64,000 bases of DNA from G965197405 sp965197405. GTDB lineage: Bacteria > Chloroflexota > Dehalococcoidia > Lucifugimonadales > JAGWBF01. The stretch spans positions 558,001-622,000 of the forward strand of contig OZ240206.1 of NCBI GenBank assembly GCA_965197405.1, in the 5' to 3' direction. How positions within the stretch are numbered: the stretch's first letter is position 1; each line of letters begins with the position of its first letter. The notes beneath the pieces were generated by a model. It was not told the origin of the DNA. It ran no database searches and saw only the letters and a program-made list of their open reading frames with translations. Shown here piece by piece: positions 43,966 to 52,758 of this stretch. The translations under genes were made by a program, and so were the position numbers.

Positions 43966-45024
43966 ATGAACCTGAGCACGGATGCCCTCACTTCCAAACG
44001 TTTGGAGGTTGCAGGGGCGCTTGATGACGCCGTCGAGTTCTGCTATCAGCAGGGGTGGACCGACGGGCTTCCGGTGGTCCCACCCACCGAGGAGAAGGTA
44101 CTACAGTTCCTCGACTTAGTGGACCGCCACCCCTCGGACGTGCTGGGCGTGGAGCCGGTGAGGGGCCGGGTTATCACCGCGGAGAAGGTGGCCATCAACG
44201 CGGTGATGGCCGGATGCCGCCCGGAGTATATGCCGGTCATCGTCGCCGCTATGGAAGGCATGATACAGCACGAGTTCGCCCTTCACGGCAGCTCCGCCAG
44301 CACGGGAGGCTCGGCGCCGCTGCTGGTTATCAACGGCCCTATAAGGCACAAGCTGGGTTTCGCCAGCGGTCACAACATCTTCGGCCCAGGACCGGACCGC
44401 AGGGCCAACGCCACGGTGGGCAGGGCAATCAGGTTAATCTTGATCAATGTGCTGGAGAACCACCCCGGAGTGTTGGACCGCTCCACCCTGGGACATCCGG
44501 GCAAGTTCAGCTACTGCATCGCCGAAGATGAGGAGAATAGCCCCTGGGAGCCGTTGCATGTGGAGCGCGGCTTCTCCCAGGATACCAGCACGATAGGCGT
44601 GTTTACATGCTCAGGACCGGCACAGGTTGACCTGGTGGGGGCAGGTTCCCCGGAGAAGATACTGAACGCCGTCGCCGACAGTATGCTGGGCTTCGGGCGC
44701 GGTCATGCCGAAATGATGCTCATGGTGTCCCAGGAGCACGGGGAAATCATCAAGGATGCGGGGTGGAGCAAGAAGCAGGTGCGAGACTATCTATTCCAGA
44801 AGGCCAGAAGGACCGCCCAGGAATGGGCCGACGCCCAGAAGGCCGAGATACCCGCACCGGGCACCGAAAATGACATGATACCTGTGTGCCTTGAACCCGA
44901 GTCGGTGGTGATACTGGCCGGCGGCGGCTCCGGCGGCCCCTGGTCCGGCCTGATACCCCGCTGGAGCAAAGGGGTGACCTCACGCTCGGTAATCAGGGAG
45001 ATAGACACCAGCCGTATATCATAG
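43966..45024 (+). CDS. Conserved hypothetical partner of the UGSC selenoprotein
   Basis: A 352-residue soluble protein. Near the N-terminus it has VEFCYQQGWTDGLPVVPPTEEKV, then several Cys (AGCRPEYMPV, VFTCSGPAQVD, IPVCLEPES), and a Gly-rich end VILAGGGSGGPWSGLIPRW. I recall this family as a frequent neighbour of UGSC proteins but cannot verify it here. The gene is 54 bases before the selenoprotein gene on the same strand, so the two probably form one complex or reaction. The Gly-rich end may bind a nucleotide or phosphate. The reaction is unknown. Confidence 0.75.
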   Translation: MNLSTDALTSKRLEVAGALDDAVEFCYQQGWTDGLPVVPPTEEKVLQFLDLVDRHPSDVLGVEPVRGRVITAEKVAINAVMAGCRPEYMPVIVAAMEGMIQHEFALHGSSASTGGSAPLLVINGPIRHKLGFASGHNIFGPGPDRRANATVGRAIRLILINVLENHPGVLDRSTLGHPGKFSYCIAEDEENSPWEPLHVERGFSQDTSTIGVFTCSGPAQVDLVGAGSPEKILNAVADSMLGFGRGHAEMMLMVSQEHGEIIKDAGWSKKQVRDYLFQKARRTAQEWADAQKAEIPAPGTENDMIPVCLEPESVVILAGGGSGGPWSGLIPRWSKGVTSRSVIREIDTSRIS

Positions 45025-45078
45025 CCCGGCCCCGGATGCTATAATGGGACGCGTAAAAGCTAACGAGGAGGCGATAAT

Positions 45079-45621
45079 ATGGTTGTAGAAGCTACGAGAT
45101 TCAAGCTTCTGGACCCCACGGTGGAAGCCCTGCCGGATAGCACCCTCCTGGCGCCCAGGCCCGAGGACCTGAACGGGAAGGTGGTGGGGCTCCTCTCCAA
45201 CAGCAAGCGCAACGCCGACACTCTCCTTGACTCGGTCTACGCCCTTCTCCAGGACACCTACGAGTTCGGAGGGGTGGTCCGTCTCAACAAGGGAGATGCG
45301 TCCCGTCCTGCCCCCAAGCACATCATGGACGAGTTGCTGGAGAAGTGCGATCTGGTGATAACCGCGACCGGTGATTGAGGGTCTTGCAGCTCGTGCAGTA
45401 TGCACGACGCCATAACCGTAGAGAAGGCTGGCAAGCCTGCAGCATTCATCGCCACCGACGCCTTCATCCCCACCGCCGTGTCCATAGCCAAGATACGGGG
45501 CATCGCCGACTATCCCTTCGCCATCGTGAACCACCCGGTGGGCAGCCTTCAGCCCGACGGGGTCATGGGCCGGGCGAGGCAGGCCCTTCCCAAGGTGCTG
45601 GAAATCCTTCTGACCAAATAG
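45079..45621 (+). CDS. UGSC-family selenoprotein (UGA read as Sec)
   Basis: The frame is open from ATG 45079 to TGA at 45376-45378, then continues without change to TAG at 45621. The motif at the UGA is ITATGD-UGA-GSCSSCSMHDAI, which is the signature of the UGSC (seleno)protein family, where U is selenocysteine. The product would have 180 residues, with Sec at residue 100 and two further Cys close by. A 6-bp hairpin begins 12 bases after the UGA. The ribosome site AGGAGG precedes ATG. The gene is read with the 352-residue protein before it. Function: a redox or selenol-dependent reaction is likely, but undefined. Confidence 0.85.
45391..45407 (+). promoter_or_regulatory. SECIS-like hairpin in the UGSC gene
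   Basis: TCGTGC at 45391-45396 pairs fully with GCACGA at 45402-45407 around loop AGTAT. It starts 12 bases after the UGA, close to the place of the E. coli fdhF upper stem. It probably binds SelB. Confidence 0.55.
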
Positions 45622-45884
45622 CGCGTACCGGCGAAGCAAACAGTAACCGGTCAACCTCCGGCTGATATGTCCGCCACGCTACCCCCGTGCCCTGAGAGGC
45701 CGGTGGGGGTCCAATTGCCATCGAAACCCCTATGTTCCTTGGCAAGACCACGTACGAGGATGAAAATGGCGGCCGGACTTCCCCACGTCACTCCCGCCTT
45801 CGCGGGAGTCCAAGGACTCCGGGGACTTGGATACCCGCTTTCTCGGGTATGACGAAGGATATCTTCGTGGCAGATATGCAAGAT

Positions 45885-46065
45885 ATGGCAGAGGCTTGGC
45901 GATAGCCAAGGCGGTGATGAAGGGGGGCTGAACCACAACGTATATCGAGCTACAAATACACCCAAACACACCGGGCGGCCAGCATAAGCCCGCCCGTACA
46001 TGGCTAACGTGTACATATGTAGACACAGGAGAGGGCCAGTCAATAAAAACGGCCCTCTCTCTTTT
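45885..46065 (+). ncRNA. Possible structured small RNA
   Basis: Three hairpins follow one another: CTTGGC-GATA-GCCAAG (45895-45910), a GC stem GGGCGG...CCGCCC near 45973-45995, and the terminator at 46029-46059 followed by TCTTTT. The segment has no ORF and does not match the dispersed repeats. No known RNA family was recognised. Confidence 0.35.
46029..46065 (+). terminator. Rho-independent terminator
   Basis: GAGAGGGCC at 46029-46037 pairs with GGCCCTCTC at 46051-46059; the 13-base loop is A-rich and TCTTTT follows. Confidence 0.75.
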
Positions 46066-46325
46066 CGGTCGGGCCGCTTGGTGTAGCGTTTCCTTTTGGA
46101 TAGCATGGCAGTGACTATGTGTCATTCCGAACGGAGCGAAGCGGAGTGAGGAATCTAAAATGGCGCCCAACAAAAACCGGAATCAAGGCAGTACCGGTTA
46201 GAACAGCAGCCGGTCAGCCAGGACTTTAGATCCCTCGCTCCGCTCGGAGCCTGCCCCTGGCTTGAACAGGGGGTGACAATCAAAAGACCCTGTCCTGATA
46301 TTGCCCTATATTGAAGGAGACGTGA

Positions 46326-47570
46326 TTGGCAGAAGCCTCTCAAGTGCGAGCTGACCGGAGGCAAGGCAGGGGCTTCGTCCTGGGGAGCCTCTCCTTCGGC
46401 CACGGCATTTCTCACCTGCTCGACCAGGGCTTCCCCTTTTTTCTACCCGTCATCGCCGCCTCAATGGGCCTCAGCTACCTCCAGGTCGCCGGCCTCCTGG
46501 CCATCAGACAGGTGGGCTTCGGCGCCGTGAACCTGGGCGGCGGCGTATTCGTCGATATGCTAAAGCGTCACTGGGGCCTTATCCTGACCGGGTGCATGGT
46601 CTGGACAGCCATCTCCTTCTTCCTTATCGGGGCCTCCCCCAACTTCGGCGTCCTGATCGTCGGCGTAACGCTGGTCTCCGTACCCGGCGCTCTGTGGCAT
46701 CTACCCGCCGCGGCCGCTCTCTCTCAGCGCTTCCCCGACCGCCGGGGGTTCGCCCTCTCCATGCACGGCTTCGGGTCGAACATAGGCAACGCCCTCGGCC
46801 CGCTCCTGGCCGGGGTGCTTCTTGGCGTGCTGCTCTGGAAGTACGTCCTCTTTATTTACGCCGCCCCCGCCATCATCATGTCAGTCTTCGTGTGGTGGTC
46901 CCTGAGAGACGTGGGTAGAGAGGGCGGTCAGGAACAGATTAGGCGTCTGGGCATACAGTTTCGAGATTACCTGATGCTGCTCAAGGACCCCGTCGTTCTC
47001 GGGCTGGTGCTGGCGGCGTCCCTCCGGGGCGTCGGCCTTTTCGCCCTCTTCAACTGGACTCCCTTTTACCTGAAAGACGTGGATGATGGGCTGGGAATGG
47101 GCCACTTCAGGGCGGGATTCCACTATGCCCTCCTCACGGGGATGGGAATAGTTTCCGCACCGGTGCTGGGAGTCCTTTCCGACAAATTCGGACGGAAGAT
47201 GGTCCTCGTGCCGGGCCTGATTTTCGCCGCAATCCTCTCCATGCTGGTGGTCAGCGCGGGCGACAGCTTCCTGCTGGCCCTTGTCCTGGCCGGCGCGGGC
47301 CTTTTCAGCTTCGCTTTGCACCAGATTATTCAGGCCGCCCTGCTGGACGTGGTGGGCAGGGGCATGGAGGCCACGGCCACAGGGCTGCTCTTTGGCCTTA
47401 ACGGGGTTTTTGGTGGAGCTTCCCCCTTCCTGGCCTCCGTGATAATTGACCATCTGGGAGGACTTGGCTCCATATACTACTACTCCGGCATTCTGACCGC
47501 CATCGCCGCCGTTATCGTAATGGTCATCCCCCTGCAGAGACAGGAAACGGCTGCATCCGGCAGGGTATAA
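46326..47570 (+). CDS. MFS transporter
   Basis: A 414-residue twelve-segment MFS protein. The N-terminal helix reads GSLSFGHGISHLLDQGFPFFL, and the second-half loop VLSDKFGRKMVLVPGLIF carries the G-x3-D-(K/R)-x-G-(R/K)-(R/K) motif. Start TTG 46326, supported by AAGGAG ten bases upstream. Resembles fosmidomycin-resistance-like or sugar-phosphate carriers in its first half. Substrate unknown. Confidence 0.82.
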   Translation: MAEASQVRADRRQGRGFVLGSLSFGHGISHLLDQGFPFFLPVIAASMGLSYLQVAGLLAIRQVGFGAVNLGGGVFVDMLKRHWGLILTGCMVWTAISFFLIGASPNFGVLIVGVTLVSVPGALWHLPAAAALSQRFPDRRGFALSMHGFGSNIGNALGPLLAGVLLGVLLWKYVLFIYAAPAIIMSVFVWWSLRDVGREGGQEQIRRLGIQFRDYLMLLKDPVVLGLVLAASLRGVGLFALFNWTPFYLKDVDDGLGMGHFRAGFHYALLTGMGIVSAPVLGVLSDKFGRKMVLVPGLIFAAILSMLVVSAGDSFLLALVLAGAGLFSFALHQIIQAALLDVVGRGMEATATGLLFGLNGVFGGASPFLASVIIDHLGGLGSIYYYSGILTAIAAVIVMVIPLQRQETAASGRV

Positions 47571-47578
47571 CGCCGACG

Positions 47579-48547
47579 CTAAGCCAACAGGAGGAGCTTC
47601 CCAGTGGAGTGGCGTCCCTCCAGTTGCCGGTGGGCCTCGGCGGCTTCAGCCAGGGAGAACTCGCCGCCTATGCGCACCTTCAGCTCCCCGGAGGCGACCC
47701 AACCCAGCACGTCCCCAGCTCTCCGGAGGAGGTCTTCCCTGGTGGCCGTGTAGTCGCCGAGGGCCGGGCGAGTCAGGAAGACGGAACCCCTCGCCAGGCT
47801 GGCCGTGGCTACCGTGGGCACGGGCCCGCTGGCCTGGCCGTACAGCGCCAGGCAGCCCAGGCGCGCCAGGCAGTTGAGGCTTTTGTCGAAGGTGGTCTTG
47901 CCCACGGAATCATATACCGCCTGGCAGCCCCGGCCGTCGGTGGCCTTTTTGACCTCATCCTCGAAGTCCTCGCGGGTATATATGATGGCCCGGTCAGCCC
48001 CCGCCTCCCTGGCCAGAGCCGCCTTCTCCTCGGTGGAGACGGTGGCGAAGACATAGGCCCCCGCCCGCTTGGCCATCTGAATCAGCAGGAGTCCGGTCCC
48101 GCCGGCGCCGGCGTGGACCAGGGCAGAGTCTCCCTGCTTCAGGGGGTAGGTGCTGAAGGCCAGGTAGTGGGCCGTCATCCCCTGGAGGAGGACCGCGGCG
48201 CCGGTCCTGGCGTCCATGCCCTCCGGTATCTTGACCAGCACATTTGCGGGAACGGCCACCTGCTGGGCGTAGGAGCCGGTCACGCCGCAGTACACCACCA
48301 GGTCGCCCGCCTTCACGTCCGTCACGCCCTCGCCGACAGCGGAGACCACGCCGGCCGCCTCCCTCCCCGGCGTCATGGGGAGGCTGGGGGGTGGGTTGGC
48401 CCCCGAGCGGGTGTTGACATCGGTATAGTTGACGCCGATGGCCTGGACGTCAACGAGGGCCTGGCCCGCTCCTGGGGTCGGACTGGGGCAGTCCTCGTAC
48501 TTGAGGACCTCCGGCCCCCCTGTCTCGTGTATCCTGATTGCCTTCAT
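47579..48547 (-). CDS. NADPH:quinone oxidoreductase-like MDR protein
   Basis: A 322-residue zinc-free medium-chain reductase. The N-terminus MKAIRIHETGGPEVLKYED is typical for quinone oxidoreductase (QOR), and the nucleotide site reads VHAGAGGTGLLLIQMAKR. NVNTRSGANPPPSLPMTPGREAAGVV lies where QOR binds quinone, and no structural zinc Cys are present. It converges with the MFS gene with a gap of eight bases. Role: NAD(P)H-linked reduction of quinones or enones. Confidence 0.9.
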   Translation of the reverse strand: MKAIRIHETGGPEVLKYEDCPSPTPGAGQALVDVQAIGVNYTDVNTRSGANPPPSLPMTPGREAAGVVSAVGEGVTDVKAGDLVVYCGVTGSYAQQVAVPANVLVKIPEGMDARTGAAVLLQGMTAHYLAFSTYPLKQGDSALVHAGAGGTGLLLIQMAKRAGAYVFATVSTEEKAALAREAGADRAIIYTREDFEDEVKKATDGRGCQAVYDSVGKTTFDKSLNCLARLGCLALYGQASGPVPTVATASLARGSVFLTRPALGDYTATREDLLRRAGDVLGWVASGELKVRIGGEFSLAEAAEAHRQLEGRHSTGKLLLLA

Positions 48548-48610
48548 CTTTACCCTCGCAACTTTTCTAAACTTGTGCAGATGAATCAGCCTGAAGTAGT
48601 CTACTGAGCG

Positions 48611-49639
48611 TCAGGGAACGATAACCGCCCGGCCCTGGACTCGACCGTTCTGCAGGTCGTCTATGGCCTCGTTGATGGCGTCCAATGGGTAGGCCTTCGT
48701 GCGGAGGGACACCTTTCCCTGGGCCGCCAGGGTCATCAGCTCCGATAGCTCGGAGTGGGTTCCGACTATGTTGCCCACGATGCTGAACTCGTTCATAATC
48801 ATGTCTATGGTAGGTATGTGGATTTCTCCTCCGTAGCCCACCACGTAATAGGTGCCGCCCCTGGCCAGCATGTTTATGGAGTCCTGGACGGCGCTGCCCT
48901 CTCCCACGAAGTCTATGACAGCCTCAACCCCACGTCCGCCGGTCAGCTCTCTCACGGCCTTGACAGGGTCCTGTTCCGATGCCTCCACGATATGGTCGGC
49001 TCCCAAGTCTTGGGCCAACTCCAGGGCCGCGGGGGAACGGTCCACGGCTATGATCTCCGCAGTGGCGAGGAGCCTGAGCGCCTGGATGCCGATGTGTCCC
49101 AGTCCGCCTATGCCGATAACCGCCACCCGCGTGCCGGGGTACAGGGTTGGAGCGGCCTTCTTGACGACATGATAGGCTGTAATCCCCGCGTCGGCGTGGG
49201 GGGCGATGTCGCGGGGTTGAAGCTCCGGCGGAAGCTTGATCAAGGAGCGCTCGGAGGTCAGCAGGTACTCCGCGAAACCGCCGTCCTGGGTGAGGCCCGG
49301 GAACCTGCCGTTGCGGCAGTACATGGTATCTCCGGAGCGGCAAGCCTGGCAAACACCGTCGGAGATAAGGGGATGGGCGACCACCGGGTCTCCCACCGCC
49401 ACGGTGGTGACCGCATCTCCGACAGCCTCGACCCACCCCGCGTTTTCGTGGCCCGGTATGTATGGGACAGGAACGTTAATCTTCTCCGTCCAGACACCCT
49501 CGATGATATGCAGGTCGGTGCGGCAAAGCCCTGCTCCACCAATGCGCATGATTACGTCATAGGGGCCAGAGACGGTTGGCTCGTCAACATCCACAATCCG
49601 CAGCTGCTCATTAAAGTTCATCAGGCGGGCTGCCTTCAT
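48611..49639 (-). CDS. Zinc-dependent alcohol dehydrogenase
   Basis: A 342-residue zinc MDR enzyme. Catalytic zinc: GLCRTDLHIIEG and GHENAGWVEAVG. Structural zinc: GVCQACRSGDTMYC, with three Cys in the expected places; the first of the four usual Cys is missing and an Asp lies there. NAD site: VAVIGIGGLGHIGIQALR. ATG 49639 is chosen for the GGAGG upstream. It lies 63 bases before the QOR gene on the same strand. Confidence 0.9.
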   Translation of the reverse strand: MKAARLMNFNEQLRIVDVDEPTVSGPYDVIMRIGGAGLCRTDLHIIEGVWTEKINVPVPYIPGHENAGWVEAVGDAVTTVAVGDPVVAHPLISDGVCQACRSGDTMYCRNGRFPGLTQDGGFAEYLLTSERSLIKLPPELQPRDIAPHADAGITAYHVVKKAAPTLYPGTRVAVIGIGGLGHIGIQALRLLATAEIIAVDRSPAALELAQDLGADHIVEASEQDPVKAVRELTGGRGVEAVIDFVGEGSAVQDSINMLARGGTYYVVGYGGEIHIPTIDMIMNEFSIVGNIVGTHSELSELMTLAAQGKVSLRTKAYPLDAINEAIDDLQNGRVQGRAVIVP

Positions 49640-50144
49640 CCTGGGACCTCCTTCCCGTGCGTCACATGCCAGATTCAACTATATTACCATGAAAATAGGG
49701 TTTTCATCCCCCTTGGTGTGGCCTGGCAGGGCCATGGGCAATTACCATGAAATACCCTGCATCCCCTCTCATATCATCTGAGAGGGTCTCATGTCATTCC
49801 GAGCGCAGCGAGGAATCTAAAAATCCAAGCTTTCCAATAAGCCCGCGTCCGAGATTCCTCACTTCGCTTCGCTCCGTTCGGAATGACATGCGATGGGGCT
49901 GTATTACCATCAAAATACCCTTCGGCATACCCGTGAAGCTTGTCCTCGTGAAAACGGGGAGTCGGAATCCACAGGCCCCGGTCCCTGGACTCCCGCTTTC
50001 GCGGAGCCTGCCCCTGCGAAAGCAGGGGAGTGACGACGGGGAAGTCGTCAGGGTTTAGTTTATTGTTCACGCATTGGTAAGACAGGGGTTGAGACAAAGG
50101 TGGCGTAGCTGTATGCTACAGCAATATACTCGCAAGGAGGCGTC
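49640..50144. repeat. Intergenic repeat block
   Basis: 49790-49890 contains two inverted family A copies (GTCATTCCGAGCGCAGCGAG and TCACTTCGCTTCGCTCCGTT), and 49905-50040 a family B copy. Together they look like neighbouring insertions of both repeats, repeated in the same order at 52515-52745. No gene is seen. Confidence 0.75.
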
Positions 50145-50534
50145 ATGCCCGAGAAGACTATAATCAATCCATCCAGCCTGCCACAGTCGGCAGCGCCCCT
50201 CTCCAGGGCTATCAAGGTCGGAGACCTGGTCTTCGTCTCCGGGATTCCCGCCAGCCCCGATCCCGCCACGGGCGCGCTGTCCCCCGACATCCAGGCCCAG
50301 GTCCGCAGCTGCCTTGAGACCATCCAGGTGATTCTCCAGGAGGCCGGGACCTCCCTCAGCAACGTGGTAGCCGTCACCACCTACCTGAAGGATCCCGGCA
50401 TGTTCGCGGCCTACAACGAGGAGTACCGGAAGTTCTTTCCCACCGACCCCCCCACCCGGACCACCGTGCAGGCGGAGCTGATGCGACCGGATATGCTGGT
50501 TGAGATAACGAGTATCGCCGTCGCCTCCGGATAG
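50145..50534 (+). CDS. RidA/YjgF family protein
   Basis: A 129-residue Rid protein: PLSRAIKVGDLVFVSGIPASPD, then TIQVILQEAGTSLSNVVAVTTYLKDPG and a C-terminal VEITSIAVA. RidA enzymes hydrolyse reactive imine/enamine intermediates; the catalytic Arg of the RidA subfamily is not clearly in its usual position, so it may belong to a related Rid class. ATG with AAGGAGG upstream. Confidence 0.88.
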   Translation: MPEKTIINPSSLPQSAAPLSRAIKVGDLVFVSGIPASPDPATGALSPDIQAQVRSCLETIQVILQEAGTSLSNVVAVTTYLKDPGMFAAYNEEYRKFFPTDPPTRTTVQAELMRPDMLVEITSIAVASG

Positions 50535-50630
50535 ATAGAGCGGCAACGGCCAAGGGCGGGAGCTATAACGACGCCTCGGACCCGGTTGGGCGCCGCTCGT
50601 CCATCCCATCGTCCCTCCTCGCGGCGCCAA

Positions 50631-51716
50631 TCAGAGGCCGAGCAGCTGTTTCTTCTTGGCGTCGAACTCCTCCTGCGTGAGGATGCCCTTCTCCAGGAGC
50701 CCCGCAAGTTTCTCAATCTCATCGGCGACGGACATAGGGGCGTTCCCGGCGCGGGCAGAGGCCGCTGCTTGGGCTGCCCTGAAATGCTGATTCTCTTCCA
50801 GGGGAGTCTTGCCCATGCGGGCCAGAACGTAGTTTATGAACGGCTGTTGGACGTCATCCTCCCAGATGCTTTCGACCTTATAGCTCTCCCCTTGTGAGCC
50901 GCTGATAATGACGTCCTTTTTCTCGCGGAAGATGTCTCGAATGTCCTCATAGTCTATCCAATGCACCGTCTCGTTCCCCAACGCTCCCTTGTCCACGGCA
51001 AGCACCCGTTTGTTGGTCGCCACGACTACGCCGTCAAGACGATCAGCGTGCTTGTCGGAGCCCAATCCCTCTGCCGAAAAGAGGCCGCCACCATCCTCTC
51101 GTTTGAAGGTGCCCGCTATCATGCACTCCGGCAGCTCATCGTAGTCGAGAAGGTCGTACAACGCTTCTCGTTTTCTCCCGTGGGTTTTGTCGCCCCAGCT
51201 CCTGGGTTTGATTCTGTCCCAACTGTCGTCAATCGTTTCGACCCTTGATGACCTGTCGCTCTGCCTCTCGCTGTGGGACGGTCCGCCGACATGGCCAAGA
51301 ACGGAGCTTATGAACGGCTCTATAACGTTATCGTCCCAGATATTTACGACTTTATACGTCGGCGAGGTCGGGCCGCTGATGATGATACCCTCTTTCTCGC
51401 GGGAGAAGATGTCTCCAATGTCCTTATAGTTTATCGAGTGCACCGTCTCTTTCCCAAACATCCCCTTGTCCACGGCAAGCACTCGTTTGGTGGTCGCCAC
51501 GACTACGCCGTCAATATGGATATACTCCTCGGAGTCTGACTGGTCTGCCGTAAATATGCCTGATATTATGCACTCTAGCAGTTCATCGTGGTCGAGAAGG
51601 TCGTACAACGCTTCTCGTTTTCTCCGGTGGGTTTTGTCGCCCCACCCATCGGGCTTGATTCTGTTCCAACTGTCATTAATCCTTTGAATCTTCGCCGACT
51701 CGTAGCCCATTTCCAT
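50631..51716 (-). CDS. Protein with two PH-like domains and a C-terminal SHOCT domain
   Basis: A 361-residue protein in which one about 150-residue module is repeated. Both copies have DSWxRIKPxxWGDKTHxRKREALYDLLDxDELxECxIxGTF, then VVATxKRVLAVDKGxxGxETVHxIxYxDIxDIF. The second part is a bacterial PH fold. The end, EIEKLAGLLEKGILTQEEFDAKKKQLLG, is a SHOCT domain. ATG 51716 with GGGAGG. Bacterial PH-SHOCT proteins may bind membranes or oligomerise; the function is unknown. Confidence 0.85.
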   Translation of the reverse strand: MEMGYESAKIQRINDSWNRIKPDGWGDKTHRRKREALYDLLDHDELLECIISGIFTADQSDSEEYIHIDGVVVATTKRVLAVDKGMFGKETVHSINYKDIGDIFSREKEGIIISGPTSPTYKVVNIWDDNVIEPFISSVLGHVGGPSHSERQSDRSSRVETIDDSWDRIKPRSWGDKTHGRKREALYDLLDYDELPECMIAGTFKREDGGGLFSAEGLGSDKHADRLDGVVVATNKRVLAVDKGALGNETVHWIDYEDIRDIFREKKDVIISGSQGESYKVESIWEDDVQQPFINYVLARMGKTPLEENQHFRAAQAAASARAGNAPMSVADEIEKLAGLLEKGILTQEEFDAKKKQLLGL

Positions 51717-51816
51717 GCGCTCTGTCCTCCCTTGGTTCTGCCGGTCCCCGTCCACGGGCGCAGTCACTGATGAGGACTACTTTCTCGCCCAGCCTTCCCA
51801 TCCCCTCAACGTCAGA

Positions 51817-52185
51817 TTATTCGGCCAGCGGAACAATGATGCCGTACCGCGTTTCGTTGCCCACCACCCTCGTGGTGTGACCCTGACCGGTGAGGTCTTC
51901 GGCCAGCAGGATGGAACCCGGGCCGAACCGCCTGACTGTGCCATCTCCCGTCCCTATCTCCACTTCCCCCTGGACCGTGATGGTGTACTGCCTCCGGGGG
52001 GCGTTGTGCCAGTCGAGAAAATACCCGGGGGGATTGCGCCGGAAGGTTATGCCGGAAGCCGCCTCCAGAGGGGTGCCTTCCCCATGCGCCCCCTCGGTAT
52101 CGAGGAAAGACTCGAAGGGAGGCTCAATCTCCTCTATGTGGGACTTGCCGTCGTCCCCGGTGTAGACTCTGGCAAAGGTTGGCAT
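51817..52185 (-). CDS. Cupin-like protein
   Basis: A 122-residue beta-barrel protein: GYFLDWHNAPRRQYTITVQGEVEI followed by FGPGSILLAEDLTGQGHTTRVVG. The motifs are of the cupin type with only part of the His set, so metal binding is uncertain. ATG 52185 has AGGAGACACCACC upstream. No function is suggested by context. Confidence 0.75.
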   Translation of the reverse strand: MPTFARVYTGDDGKSHIEEIEPPFESFLDTEGAHGEGTPLEAASGITFRRNPPGYFLDWHNAPRRQYTITVQGEVEIGTGDGTVRRFGPGSILLAEDLTGQGHTTRVVGNETRYGIIVPLAE

Positions 52186-52758
52186 GGTGGTGTCTCCTTT
52201 CGCAGCAGATGGTAATTCAGATTGTAATTAGCCCCCTTGGGGCCGGCGCGGGGCAGGGGCAACCACAAGGCAGGCCTGCCCTGCGGCGATGTCATTACCA
52301 TGAAAATAGCCTGCACCCCCTATGGTAACTGTTCAGACTTGGTGAGGTGACTTGGGCGAGTTTCGAGAATGGCATCGCTTGCCGAGCTTCCTCGTAGGGG
52401 CATCTCTTGTGGATGCCCCATCCGTGTACGCCGGGGACTGGGCAACCACGAGGGTTGCCCCTACGATTCGTCTGGTACATGCACATACCCCCCTCGAGGC
52501 TGAACAGTTACCCCCTATAATGTCATTCCGAGCGCAGCGAGGAATCTAAGAATCCATGCTCTCGAATAAGCCTGCTCTTGAGATTCCTCACTCCGCTTCG
52601 CTCCGTTCGGAATGACATGCGCCGGGGGCCTGCATTCGCCCCTACCTACAGCAAGCAAGGCGTCCAGGGGCGTCGGGGCTATGGATACCCGCTCCCCGTT
52701 TTCACCGGGACAAGCTTCGCGGGTATGACAAAGGATATTCTCATGGTAAGATTCCGGC
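52186..52758. repeat. Intergenic repeat block
   Basis: 52515-52620 carries an inverted family A pair, and 52640-52745 a family B copy. 52395-52470 contains CGTAGGGGCATCTCTTGTGG and its inverse-like partner ACGAGGGTTGCCCCTACGAT. No gene is seen. Confidence 0.75.

Larger units (their letters stand above)
45622..46325. repeat. Intergenic region with repeats and an RNA-like segment
   Basis: 45735-45865 is a family B repeat (GGATGAAAATGGCGGCC, GTCACTCCCGCCTTCGCGGG). 46115-46160 is a family A copy and 46200-46275 the inverted TGTTCAAGCC repeat. Between them, 45890-46065 is not a known repeat and ends in a strong terminator. Confidence 0.65.

Noticed and set aside
52270..52750. Repeats as a CRISPR array
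   Set aside because: The copies are inverted, unequal and unevenly spaced and have no spacers of constant length. They are dispersed repeats; no cas gene is present.
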